Source: Arctopsyche grandis (Eukaryota > Arthropoda > Insecta > Trichoptera > Hydropsychidae). Taken from it: DNA of 64,000 nt. Numbering within the stretch: position 1 is the first letter of the stretch; each line of letters opens with the position of its first letter. This document shows, piece by piece, positions 20,459 through 32,848 of this stretch. The stretch covers positions 8,003,001 to 8,067,000 of the forward strand of contig NC_135361.1 of the NCBI RefSeq assembly GCF_051622035.1, read 5' to 3'. The position numbers and the translations under genes are program-made. Below the pieces are notes generated by a model. It searched no databases. It was not told the DNA's origin and worked only from the letters and a program-made list of their open reading frames with translations.

Positions 20459-22508
20459 ATGGACGAAGAGTGTGACAATCCCTTGACCGTTCAAGCACGC
20501 TTCAAATCAGACACGGGAGAACATACGGGAAATCCACTGGATCTTCCTGTTAACATTAACCGAGATCAGCTACAGCTCATATGTAACGCACTCCTCGAGC
20601 AGGTGCGTTATTATTTCAAGTAGAATAATTTAAAGTTAACGTATCAAACGTAATGAGTATTTACATAATTCCAGGAGGACAATAATCCGTTTGTATTTTT
20701 CGTCAACAATGTGGAGATCACTTCAACTTTGGAAAAATGTGTAGAAACAAGCAAATTAAATTCTGAAGACGTCTTGGAAATTGTATATCAACAGCAAGCC
20801 GTTTTCAGAGTACGACCAGTTACAAGATGCACAAGGTATACATATTCTATATATATGTAATGTATATAGAATTGGAATTGTTAATATCTTTGTGTTATTT
20901 TAACATATCTAATAGCATTATTGATCGAATTGTATTCATCTATGTAATCTTTCAGCTCAATTGAAGGCCATGCAGAAGCCGTCATATCTGCTAATTTCAG
21001 TCCATGTGGAAAACATTTAGCGAGCGGTTCTGGAGATACCACTGTTCGATTTTGGGATTTAAATACTGAAACTCCATTGTTTCGATGTGAAGGTATATTA
21101 CACTATCACCTAAATAATTATTAATTGCATTGAATATTTTTAAATTATATAATAATAATACATTTATTTTAGGTCACAAGAATTGGGTGCTATGTATAAG
21201 TTGGTCTCCGGATGGTTTAAAACTGGCTTCAGCTTGTAAAAGCGGTAATATAATACTATGGGATCCGAACACCGGAAAACAAATAGGGAAAAATATGGTT
21301 GGACATAGGCAATGGATAACGTCTTTATCGTGGGAGCCCTATCACAGGTTGATCATTATTAATGACACAATATGTTTGTATTGAAGCAGTTTATTAATAG
21401 TTAAAATTACAGAAATCCAGAATGTAGAAGATTAGCCAGTTCATCCAAGGACAATGATGTTCGAATTTGGGATACAATCCTATGCCAGACTGTGCTTACT
21501 CTCGCCGGACATACGAAATCCGTATCGGTCGTGAAATGGGGCGGTTCCGGAGTTATCTACACAGCATCTCAAGACAGACAGATAAGAGTTTGGAGAGACA
21601 ACGACGGTGTACTGTGTCGAATTTTAGAAGGACACGCTCACTGGGTGAATACTTTGGCATTGAGCACAGATTTTGTACTCAGAACCGGTCCATTTCATCC
21701 GGTCATGGACTCGCATAAACAGCAAACGGCCGATAGTAAGTTCAACTATAACGTTTCGAAGATTTGGGTCATATCAAAGATTAAACCTTGATTTTTTTTT
21801 ATAGAAAACGAATTGCAAAAGATGGCGCAAGAACGTTACGACTCGGTAAGATCTAAAGGAGTCGAACGATTGGTGTCTGGTTCAGATGACTTTACGCTAT
21901 TTCTTTGGTTGCCGGAGACCGATAAGAAGCCACTGGCTAGAATGACGGGTCATCAGCAGCTTATTAATGATGTCAAATTCTCACCTGACACCAGGTTCGT
22001 GTATTAAAGTGAATCGCTTCATATGTAAGTTGGTGAATGTATAGTTTATTTGAAATTATTGTTTAGAATGATAGCTTCAGCGTCTTTTGATAAGTCGATC
22101 AAACTTTGGGATTCAATGTCTGGTAAATTCATTACATCTCTTCGAGGACATGTTCAGGCAGTGTATGTTATAGCTTGGTCGTCTGATTCGAGGTTAATGG
22201 TGAGCGGAAGCGCTGATTCAACGTTGAAAGGTAAATATATTTTACAAAATGGCAGTTGCCTGTGTATATAATTTTAATTGTGATTTATTTGTAGTTTGGA
22301 GTATGAAGACGAAAAAGCTTGAAACGGATCTTCCGGGACATGCCGATGCTGTTTTTGCTCTGGACTGGTCTCCGGATGGTGTTTGTGTAGTATCGGGAGG
22401 AAAAGACAAAGTTTTGAAATTGTAAGATTATTTTATTCGTATTTTTTACAATCAATATTTGATATAAACTGATTTTTCGTTTTTTTGATTTTCAGATGGC
22501 AGAGTTAA
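20459..22508 (+). CDS. NLE1: Notchless / NLE1, WD-repeat 60S ribosome assembly factor
   Basis: Nine exons: 20459-20602, 20675-20835, 20956-21092, 21173-21347, 21413-21735, 21805-21994, 22067-22230, 22295-22421 and 22496-22508. The product has 477 residues, near the usual length. The N-terminal NLE domain (about 1-100, with VQARFKSDTGE and LPVNINRDQL) is followed by eight WD40 repeats, many ending in the canonical W-D (VRFWD, IILWD, VRIWD, IRVW, IKLWD) up to a final LKLWQS. The protein recruits the Rea1/Midasin AAA+ ATPase to pre-60S particles and was first described as a Notch modulator in flies. The start is the only ATG before the conserved NPLTVQARF block. The gene converges on UTP3/SAS10, with 71 bp between stop codons; an AATAAA-type signal overlaps that gap. 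Confidence 0.97.
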
Positions 22509-22579
22509 TGAGATACATATTTACATACATACATTCAATTAATGTAATAAAAATAAACAATTTTTCTAACAATTGGGTT

Positions 22580-24019
22580 TTATCTTATTTTTATACTCTT
22601 CTTAACGTTGGATTTTATACCAGACATTTCTCCATCATATCTTGTCATTTCAGTGCGCACTTCTCTTATAGCACCCTTCCTCCTGATCTTGGCTTTTCTG
22701 TATTTGTTCCTGTGCTTCACTCTGGGATTTCTCTGCTCCTTTTTGCGACGAGGCGTCAATCCTTTATTTTTGGCCATTTGATAAGTGATAGCTCGCTTCT
22801 CGCCTCCTTCATCCATGGACACAATCTCATTACCATTCGGCACGGCGATGCTCTCCATATGATCGTCAATATCATCGTCGACTTTCATATCTTCGTCGCT
22901 GGAAGCGTCACCGTTAATATCGTCTTCATTATCATCAAATAAGTTTTCATCGTCCTCATCTTCTTTACCAGCTAGAGAGTTTAATAACTTTAGTTTTTTA
23001 GATTTCGATTGCTTCTGTTTTACAGCTGAATTTTGTTTTTTATCGACTTTAATTTTGAAGTCTTCACCATTTTCAACGGCGAGTAAAACTCTTTCGAGTT
23101 GCGGTTTAATAGACTCATCGTATACGGGTTCAATTTGATTTAACATTTGGCGATATTGATACAAGCGCTTTGTGACGGGATGATTTTGAATGCTGATTTT
23201 CTTTGTTTTTAATAGAAGATAGAAACTAATATTCGTGCAGTAGTTTAAAATGAGTTCATAGTACATGCCAACAAAATCAATAGCTTTACAACTTGGCAGA
23301 CGTCCTTCTTTCGACAATTTGATGATTGGTTTTAACACGCTTTGAGCTATAGTCAGTTTTTCTTTGAAGTCATTGACTAATCCGTTGAATTCTGGGGATT
23401 CCTTATTTAAAAGCTGCAACTTTTGTCGTTTGGACATTTGGGTGAGATCACTTTTGACAATGATCTCATTCTCGTTGTCTTTCTCCACGACATCGCCCTT
23501 TTTGGTTGAGAAGAAATCCAATGAGAAATCTTCGTCGCCGAGTTGTTCAGCCAATTTCTTTTGAAGAATTCTCGCTTCCTGCTCTTCCAAATTGGCGGCT
23601 TCCTCGTCTTTTCCGAATCCGCCATAGTCCTCGTCGATGTAATCCGTGGAGTAGAAGGCTCTTTTCTTTTGTCCCCATGCTTTTGGGTCGGGTAGATCAT
23701 CTCCAGAACCTTCCTGTCCTTCGACGTCACTATCGGCTACATCAGCTTTATCGTCATCGGATTCAGAAAAGGCGTATACTTCTTCGTCCCCACTCGATTC
23801 GGATTGTCCGCGTTGTCTTACAGATTTGAGTATCTGTTTCTCATCTTCAGAATACCCGTCTTCCGATTCCGAAGGTTCATAATTTCCTTTCAGATCGTAT
23901 TTTGAATCCAAACTAAAATTAAATATGTAAATATAAATATCGTTTTAAAACACGCAAGTAATTATCTGTATTTTAAAAATATAAATATGATATTAAACAG
24001 ACCTGATCTTCTCCGCCAT
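22580..24019 (-). CDS. UTP3: UTP3 / SAS10, small-subunit processome protein
   Basis: Two exons (24019-24003 and 23912-22580) encode 449 residues beginning MAEKIS-LDSKYD. The N-terminal third is acidic and serine-rich, as is typical. Residues about 190-290 form the Sas10/Utp3/C1D domain (SVLKPIIKL, GMYYELILNYCTNISFYLLL). The C-terminal end is the highly conserved Sas10 domain (KNKGLTPRRKKEQRNPRVKH, then GIKSNVKKSIKIR). It acts in the nucleolus with U3 snoRNA for 18S rRNA maturation. The second exon has no early ATG of its own, so the upstream mini-exon with ATG at 24019 and a GT donor is needed. The gene is convergent with NLE1 and has a CACGTG E-box just upstream (about 24038). Confidence 0.95.
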
Positions 24020-24286
24020 GGTACGCGGCTGCACACCACGTGCAAACTGACAGTTGTTGTCACAATAGGTCGTAAGTGATCAATTCATATGCATATGAAT
24101 TTTTTTCATTTCTCAAATAGGAGAAGCACTTTATAGAGTTGTTGACTATATGATACTAATTGTCACATAAACATATGTATATATGTACTATCATTCAAGA
24201 AATATTCATTTTTGAATAATGGAATTTTTTCTAAAAAATATCTTGTTCAAAAAGAATTCATTAATTTTATTTTTATATAAATATAT

Positions 24287-24633
24287 ACCATGAAAACCTA
24301 ATAAGTAAACTCCAATGCGCTTTCCTAGACAATTAATTACAAACATTGCAGCATTTTTTATTGCATAAATCGCTCTTTCAAGAGGCTGAAGAACACGAAA
24401 TTAACAATTAATTATATCTGATATCTGTGGATTTCGGCTTAGACATAATTTTTTACATATCGTACATAAATCAAATTCAGATATTTGTGACAAAGCGGGT
24501 GGGATGGTTTTTGCTAATTTGATGGAGGAACCGTTTCAACAATAGGAAACGATCAACTTGGAGTCACAAATATTCAAGTATGACCACCATTAAATAATAG
24601 CACGGGATAGAACCCGAGCCATACTGCTGGCTA
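24287..24633 (-). mobile_element. tRNA-derived SINE
   Basis: This carries the family tail (AACCTAATAAGTAAACTCCAA), the middle GTTTCAACAATAGGAAACGA block and the ATACTGCTGGCT head. It is in the minus orientation. Confidence 0.75.
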
Positions 24634-24790
24634 ATGGGTAAACGGATCATTTCACACATTGTGATCGCACACATGACAATCGTTACCACGAAAATCGTGA
24701 ATACGGAATATCTGGAATTTGAGTTCTCGTTAGTATGATAATCCGCATGCATTCCTTTCGATGGATGGAATTTTGGGTGTCAAATGTTCC

Positions 24791-25090
24791 GTGATTTTAG
24801 TGATTTGTGCGAGATAGCTTTGTGCGAAATAATCACCGAACCTATTCATGGGTTTAATGACGGACACAAGTGAAAAATAAAAGAGTAATCGATATTCTTG
24901 AAAAAATATATATTCTAAAAATGGTTTAGCTTTCCCTTTAGTGATTTTAGTGATGTGTGCGAGATAGCTTTGTGCGAAATATTCACCGAACCTATTCATG
25001 GGTTTAATAACGGACACAAGTGAAAAATAAAAGAGTAATCGATATTCTTGAAAAAATATATATTCTAAAAATGGTTTAGCTTTCCCTTTA
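24791..25090. repeat. 150-bp tandem duplication
   Basis: Two units, 24791-24940 and 24941-25090, both starting GTGATTTTAGTGAT and ending TTTCCCTTTA, with about three mismatches. They lie about 200 bp upstream of the NOL12 start codon. Confidence 0.9.
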
Positions 25091-25282
25091 CTAAAAATAA
25101 TCGGTAAGGGTAGGAAGGCGCCAAACGTTCATTGCACACAAGAAAAACAGCACGCCATCCCTTTTTATTGTTATTTCAGAATCATTTCATCTATTATAAA
25201 ACGAAAAGAAAATGTATTTGTTATTCAGCCACGGTTGATAAGTAATGTGTTTAGACCGCTACTTCATACAAACAATTGCAAA

Positions 25283-26182
25283 ATGTCACGAGGAGAGGCG
25301 GCTGGTAAAAGACGTCGTAAAAAGGCCCAAAAAAAAGTTAATCTAGTCTTCGATGAAACAAAACGCAAGTAAAATATCATTTTATTACATAAGCATCCTT
25401 TAAATTTAGATTAAATTTGAAAAAACTGCTTTTCAACACATTATCGTAACCTAACCTCACTTTCAGAGATTTCTTGAGCGGCTTTCAGAAGAGAAATCTT
25501 GAAAAAAAGAAGAAAGCCCACGAAGAACTAATACAAAAGCTCAAGGATGAAAAAAGACGTATTAAACAGGAAGTAAGTATCATGTCAATTATTCATTCAT
25601 CAGTTTTGTCAAAGACCATGTTTACCCTACAAGTTTATAGGAATGATCATATTTGTTTCCTTCTAGGCTAAAGAATCGTACAAAAAACTCGTAGTAACAA
25701 GAAGACCTATTCCTGAGTTGGAGAAATTATTCAGCAATGAGTTTGAAACGGAGGAGGCGTCTGTCAAAATAGTAGAATTGTCAACCGATGCTGACGGAGA
25801 TTCGAGTCAGTGGATAGGTCAGAATAAACCCCAGCAAGCTGTAGAGGACGAACCTTCTGAAGATGAAGATTCAGACCCAGACGAGGAAGAAATTCCTGGA
25901 ATGGAACTTAAGCAACGTCCCAAGAACGATGATTTGGAAATAAGTCAAGAAGAATCGTATAACGGCATGTCTAAAAAAGAGATTAATAAATTGATTAAAA
26001 ATGAAGCCACGAAGAAGATACAAAAAAGCAAAGTCTTCCGAACGAAGAATAAAGTAGAACAAGTGAAAAATAAAAAGAAATCGATGCTTTTGGCTAAAGA
26101 GAAGAAAAAATTTAACAAGAAGCATGTCAAAACAAAAAAGAAGTTAAATCGGAGTAAAAAATCTCAAGGAAAACGCAAATAA
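25283..26182 (+). CDS. NOL12: NOL12 / viriato / Rrp17-type nucleolar protein
   Basis: Three exons (25283-25368, 25467-25572, 25667-26182) encode 235 residues. The N-terminal nucleolar protein 12 domain is clear: NLVFDETKRKDFLSGFQKR followed by a long basic helix (KKKKAHEELIQKLKDEKRR). An acidic middle (DEPSEDEDSDPDEEE) and an extremely lysine-rich C-terminal tail follow. NOL12 (viriato in flies) binds RNA and acts in pre-rRNA processing and nucleolar integrity; the yeast homologue Rrp17 is a 5'-3' exonuclease. All splice sites are GT-AG and in phase. The start is the first ATG, in front of a basic SRGEAAGKRRRKK stretch. Confidence 0.93.
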
Positions 26183-27962
<1,780 letters not shown>

Positions 27963-30143
27963 TTAGACAAATTTCACACTTGTATGGCTTTCCCCTGTGT
28001 GACATCTCAAATGTAACACAAGTTGACTTTTTCGAATAAATGATTTTAAACAAATTTCACACTTGTAAGGCTTTTCACCAGTGTGAGATCTTAAATGCAT
28101 CACAAGACTATTTTTATGTTCATATGATTTTAAACAAATGTCACATTTGTATGCTTTTATCCCAGTATGCAATTTTTCATGTGACACGAGGTGAGATTTT
28201 CGAGAAAATGATTTTAAACAAATTTCACACTTATATTTTTTTTCCCCAGTATGTAATTTTTGATGTGTCTTGAGGGTTGATTTTCGAGAAAATGATTTTA
28301 AACAAATTTCACACTTGGGTGTCTTTTCCCCTGTGTGACATCTCAAATGTGACACAAGTGCAGTTTTGTTAGTAAATGATTTTAAACAAATATCACACTT
28401 GTAAGGCTTTTCACCCGTGTGAGATTTCAAATGTTTGACAAGTAAATATTTGTGAATAAATGATTTTAGACAAATTTCACATTTGTGTAGTTTTATCCCA
28501 GTATGTATTTTTTTATGTCTCTTGAGGTTACAATTTTGAGTAAATGATTCCAGACAAATTTCACACTTGTAAGGCTTTTCCCATGTGTGACATATCAAAT
28601 GTAACTCAAGTTGACTTTTTTGAATAAATGATTTTAAGCAAATTTCACATTTGTGTAGATTTATCCCAGTATGTAATTTTTTATGTGTCTTGAGGTTAGT
28701 TTTTTGAGTAAATGATTTTAGACAAATTTCACACTCGTGTGGCTTTTCCCCTGTGTGACATCTCAAATGTAACACAAGTTGAAATTTTTCAATAAAAGAT
28801 TTTAAACAAATATCACACTTGTAAGGCTTTTCACCCGTGTGAGATCTTAAATGTCTTACAAGTGTATTTCTTCGAATAAATGATTTTAAACAAATTTCAC
28901 ATTTGTGTAGTTTTATCCCAGCATGTATTTTTTTATGTGTCTCAAGGGTAGAATTTTGAGTAAATGTTTTTTGACAAATTTCACACTTGTAAGGCTTTTC
29001 ACCCATGTGAGATCTTAAATGTATCAGAAGTCCATCTTTTTGAAAAAATGATTTTACACAAATGTGACATTTGTGTAGTTTTATCCCAGTATGTAATTTT
29101 TTATGTCTCTCGAGGGTAGGTTTTTGAGTATATGATTTTAGACAAATTTCACACTTGTATGGCTTTTCCCCTGTGTGACATATCAAATGTATCGCAAATG
29201 CATCTTTATACATAAATGATTTTAAACAAATTTCACACTTGTAAGGCTTTTCACCCGTGTGAGATCTTAAATGTGTGACAAGTGTATTTCTTCGCATAAA
29301 TGATTTTAAACAAATTTCACATTTGTGTAGTTTTATCCCAGCATGTATTTTTTTATGTGTCCCAAGGGTAGAATTTTGAGTAAATGTTTTTTGACAAATT
29401 TCACACTTGTAAAGCTTTTCACCCGTGTGAGATTTCAAATGTTTGAAAAGTACATATTTTTGAATAAATGATTTTAGACAAATTTCACATTTGTGTGGTT
29501 TTATCCCAGTATGTAATTTTTTATGTCTCTCGAGGGTATTTCTTTGAGTAAATGATTTTAGACAAATTTCACACTTGTATGGCTTTTCCCCTGTGTGACG
29601 TCTCAAATGTATCACAAGTGCATTTTTTAGAATAAATGATTTTAAACAAATTTCACACTTGTAAGGCTTTTCACCCGTGTGAGATCTTAAATGTGTGACG
29701 AGTGTATTTCTTCGAATAAATGATTTTAAACAAATTTCACATTTGTGTAGTTTTATCCCAGCATGTATTTTTTTATGTGTCCCAAGGGTAGAATTTTGAG
29801 TAAATGTTTTTTGACAAATTTCACACTTGTAAGGCTTTTCACCCGTGTGAGATTTCAAATGTTTGACAAGTGCATCTTTTTGAATAAATGATTTTACACA
29901 AATGTCACATTTGTGTAGATTTATCCCAGTATGTAATTTTTTATGTCTCTCGAGGTTACATTTTTGAGAAAATGATTTTAAACGAATTTCACGCTTGTAA
30001 GGCTTTTGACTCGTATGAGTTCTTAAATGTCTGACAAGTGTATTTTTTCGAATAAATGATTTTAAACAAATATCACATTTGAACAGCTTCTCTCCAGTAT
30101 GTGATGTTTTGTGTGACACAAGTTCGGATTTATTGGGAAATGG
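27963..30143 (-). CDS. C2H2 zinc-finger array (25 fingers), separated from its ZAD exons by a TAG
   Basis: An open frame of 25 tandem 28-residue C2H2 fingers plus a broken leading finger, of the type KCEICLKSFxxKxxLxxHxxxHTGEK. It continues in the same frame as the ZAD exon directly upstream, from which one TAG (30144-30146) separates it; an AAG lysine is expected there by comparison with other fingers. Linkers alternate between TGEKP and the unusual H(A/T)GIKL. Finger 2 has both zinc-binding cysteines replaced by arginine (KREIR). Fingers 4-8, 9-13 and 14-18 form a five-finger repeat of 420 bp. The family is DNA-binding; ZAD-linked members are often architectural or transcription factors. 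The frame ends through a one-base deletion. Expression would need readthrough, an alternative splice or an internal start; otherwise it is a young pseudogene. Confidence 0.85.
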   Translation of the reverse strand, partial: PFPNKSELVSHKTSHTGEKLFKCDICLKSFIRKNTLVRHLRTHTSQKPYKREIRLKSFSQKCNLERHKKLHTGINLHKCDICVKSFIQKDALVKHLKSHTGEKPYKCEICQKTFTQNSTLGTHKKIHAGIKLHKCEICLKSFIRRNTLVTHLRSHTGEKPYKCEICLKSFILKNALVIHLRRHTGEKPYKCEICLKSFTQRNTLERHKKLHTGIKPHKCEICLKSFIQKYVLFKHLKSHTGEKLYKCEICQKTFTQNSTLGTHKKIHAGIKLHKCEICLKSFMRRNTLVTHLRSHTGEKPYKCEICLKSFMYKDAFAIHLICHTGEKPYKCEICLKSYTQKPTLERHKKLHTGIKLHKCHICVKSFFQKDGLLIHLRSHMGEKPYKCEICQKTFTQNSTLETHKKIHAGIKLHKCEICLKSFIRRNTLVRHLRSHTGEKPYKCDICLKSFIEKFQLVLHLRCHTGEKPHECEICLKSFTQKTNLKTHKKLHTGINLHKCEICLKSFIQKSQLELHLICHTWEKPYKCEICLESFTQNCNLKRHKKIHTGIKLHKCEICLKSFIHKYLLVKHLKSHTGEKPYKCDICLKSFTNKTALVSHLRCHTGEKTPKCEICLKSFSRKSTLKTHQKLHTGEKKYKCEICLKSFSRKSHLVSHEKLHTGIKAYKCDICLKSYEHKNSLVMHLRSHTGEKPYKCEICLKSFIRKSQLVLHLRCHTGESHTSVKFV

Positions 30144-30599
30144 CTATAAACAAATTTCACTATTCTTCCGGTGAGTTGTCGGTAGTGAAGGCTCATCGTC
30201 CCATATTAAATCTTCCAACAAAACTTCTTCAGTCTTGATCTTCCAGCAATCGTCAAGCCTGTTGAGTTGAGATGTTTCGTAGCTTCGAAAACAAACGTTT
30301 CGAAAGCCGATCAATAATTCCAGATTGGTCTTACACGAAAGACACACAGCGTCTGGCAACCCATCGCCTCTTTTAACCTGCGGATGAAATGAAAAAAGTA
30401 GAGGCGATTGGTCCAATTAATTGGGTCCACAATAATTGTAACCACCGACAGCACCGACATGAATTTGACAGCATGTCCGAATACGTTGCTCCAGACGCTC
30501 TGGATGAGGATCGCTCTGGAAGATGGAGACGGAAGACTCGGCCGGAGCTGGTCCAAGACAAAGCCTGCACTCCATCGTCTCTGCATTCATCGTCTCCAT
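30144..30599 (-). CDS. ZAD domain exons of the zinc-finger gene
   Basis: Two exons (30599-30459 and 30377-30144) encode 124 residues forming a complete ZAD (zinc-finger-associated domain). The four zinc cysteines are CRLC in exon 1 and CLSC in exon 2 (LPDAVCLSCKTNLELLIGF). The GTCGGT donor and CCGCAG acceptor are in phase. ZADs are insect-expanded dimerisation domains at the N terminus of C2H2 factors. After an acidic linker (LEDLIWDDEPS) the frame meets TAG at 30146, immediately followed in frame by the finger array. Taken alone the ORF encodes a ZAD-only protein. Either this is a ZAD-only product, a readthrough gene or a nonsense-disabled allele. Confidence 0.85.
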
Positions 30600-30683
30600 C
30601 GTGACAGCAACCAGACGACTTGCCTTCGCGACCGCTATTTTTTATTTTTGGTCTAAATTTGGTACTTGTTATACCAGAGAAAT

Positions 30684-30903
30684 GGTTCGGTGATTACTAG
30701 TCAAATGTGAACCGGTCACAGGATAACCGGTCGCTCTAGATCGGTCACACGTGATCACCCGTCACACTAAAACTGGTCACACCCTAAAAATGGTCACGAG
30801 AAAACTGGCCACACCCTAAAAGGTATATATGTATGTTTTCTCGTGACCAGTTTTAGCGTGTGACCAGTTGTCTCGTGACCAGTTTTAGCGTGACGGGTGA
30901 TCA
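30684..30903. mobile_element. Palindromic foldback MITE (GGTTCGGTG family), truncated copy 4
   Basis: Begins GGTTCGGTGATTACTAGT and runs through the shared GATCGGTCACACGTGATCAC and internal ACTGGTCACACCC blocks, including their inverted counterparts. The far end is cut off at 30903, where a CCAGTGGCG-type terminus begins. Confidence 0.75.
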
Positions 30904-32560
30904 CCAGTGGCGTAGCGTGAATTCCTGGTGCCCCCCCGCAAACTATTTTAAGGCGCTCCCCCCCCCCCTCCATATATTCATATTATTTACTTACAGCAAA
31001 ATAACTTTCCAAATTAATAATTTATACTATGGGGATTTATCTAGTTGTGAAGGTGTTCTTCACCACCAGTCCGCCATGTATTATAGACGAGTTCGTCTGT
31101 GTTTTAGTAGTTAATACTGCTGTTTGTTTGAATAAAGTTGTTTTATTGTTTGCCTAAATATTGTACAAGTGTATTAGAATATTTGGGGAAGTTTTCTTGA
31201 AGCGTCTGTTGGCTGTTGACTTGGTGTCGTGCGGCCGCTGGATCTGCAATGTGTCGTTGCTCTGGATCCGGCTATGTTCAGATGTCTCTGGATATGGCAG
31301 TGTGTTGCTGGCTCGACATTCGGCTATGTTCAGCAGGTCTCTGGATACGGTAGAGTGTTGCTGGCTCGACATTCGGCTATGTTCAGAAGGTCTCAGGATG
31401 CGACAGTGTGTTGCTGGCTCGTTCGGCTGGTCCGCTGCTGTGTGTCGGCGCTTGTTGCTGTGGGTCGACTGGTCTGCTGCTGTGTGTCGACGCTTGTTGC
31501 TGTGGGTCGACTGAAGTTGTTTGGGGTGGACCTCCTTTTATATTGTTTTTGGGCATCACGTGACTCGTTGTAGCTGGTGTTTATGCGTGTGCGAGGAATG
31601 TCTTTTTGTCGATTAGGGTGGAACTTGCTAGAACGTTTGGCACCGTTCCGCTCGATTTAGTTTAATGGCTGCAGGTGTTCTTCGACCGGTGCTGTTCCGC
31701 TCGACTTGTAGGGGTGGAACTTGCTAGAACGTTTGGCGATTGATTTCAAGAAGTGCACGTGGTGTTAACGTGTGCGAGTTATGCGAGGAATGTGGTTTGT
31801 TGTTGTGGAATATGCTCGAATGTTTGGCGTCGTTCCACTCGATTTATTTTAATGGATGCAGGTATTCTTTCGTTCTGCATGGGTTGTTGGGGTGGACGTT
31901 TCTCGAATGTTTCGATGACGATGACGATGACGAGATTCCTACAATACCTTTTTTACGTATCGGTATATGTACCTACATATATATCAAAGTGCATTAATAG
32001 TTTAATCTGGACAACCAAAAAGCAGTGCACAATCTGTTTAAAGTAACTGATGATGAATTTTCCTTAAAAACTTAAACTTAAAAACAGTGAAAAATTTATA
32101 AATTTTATTGGTTTTAGTCATATGTATAATTTTGTTTTATTGTTTACACATTGAAAAAGTATATACAAGAATAAGAGAGAATTCTCAGCAAATAGGTTTA
32201 AAAGTGGCATTGACGTTCAAAAGATGGAAAAAGACGGCAGTCTTACGACGGCCGTAAAAAAAATTTATTTTTGATTTTTAATATTTGCTAGACAATTAAT
32301 TAGAAGTATTTTAAAGCAATGAAATATAACAATTAATAGGAAAAATATCTAACTATTGATTCCAATACTCACTTTGAGCGTAACAATCCTAAATTTTGAG
32401 TTAAAGACCGCAAAAGCCAAAAAACTGAAAAAATCGCGGATTTTTTTAAACGCTCATATCTCGTAAACGATCACCCACCAACAAAAATCAATATCATATT
32501 CGAATTCAGTGGGTCAAACTTAGTAAAGATTGGCTAGTCTCCGCTCTGGTATTTATTTTT
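30904..32560. repeat. Repeat-rich intergenic region upstream of calypso
   Basis: It starts with a CAGTGGCGTAGCG terminus typical of a class II element. A 53-bp tandem repeat follows (units from 31284, 31337 and 31390), then a 42-bp repeat (two units, about 31424-31508) and longer imperfect repeats with GGGGTGGAACTTGCTAGAACG (about 31620 and 31712). An AATAAAG site lies at 31129. ORFs across the repeats are periodic and not protein-like. From 32000 on I see only AT-rich unassigned DNA. Confidence 0.6.
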
Positions 32561-32848
32561 GTTGCTCAGTGTAATCACCGAACCGAAAGGCTGATATATT
32601 TTAAAATATTTTCCCTATTTTTGTTTTAAATACAGTTTATTTTTGGTACGTTTTTTTTGTAACTGATAAATACCTTTGTCTATTTTATTAGTATTGTTTT
32701 TGAGTTTGCATTGTTTTTGCAAGCGTTTCAATAACAAAAACAAAGAAAGCAGTGCGCGTTCGCAATCGTGTGTTCGCGAACGGCTGTCATTTGAGTGTAC
32801 TGTCAATGCAGCGATCTGTCAATAGCGCAACAGTGTCGGCGGCGCAAA

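Larger units (their letters stand above)
24020..25282. other. Intergenic region between UTP3 and NOL12
   Basis: About 1.26 kb separating two divergently transcribed nucleolar genes. It holds a SINE (24287-24633) and a two-unit 150-bp tandem repeat (24791-25090). No protein-coding potential is seen; short ORFs over the tandem repeat simply repeat each other. Confidence 0.7.

Noticed and set aside
22580-23911. UTP3 start within exon 2
   Set aside because: The open frame there begins at TTG, not ATG; the upstream mini-exon supplies an ATG and fits GT-AG rules.
30129-30146. A very short intron that would remove the TAG
   Set aside because: A GTGAAA to TATAG intron would be only 17 nt, far below known minimum lengths; upstream alternative donors are weak.
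31161-31573. Two overlapping ORFs of 114 and 117 codons
   Set aside because: They follow the 53-bp and 42-bp tandem repeats and are periodic.
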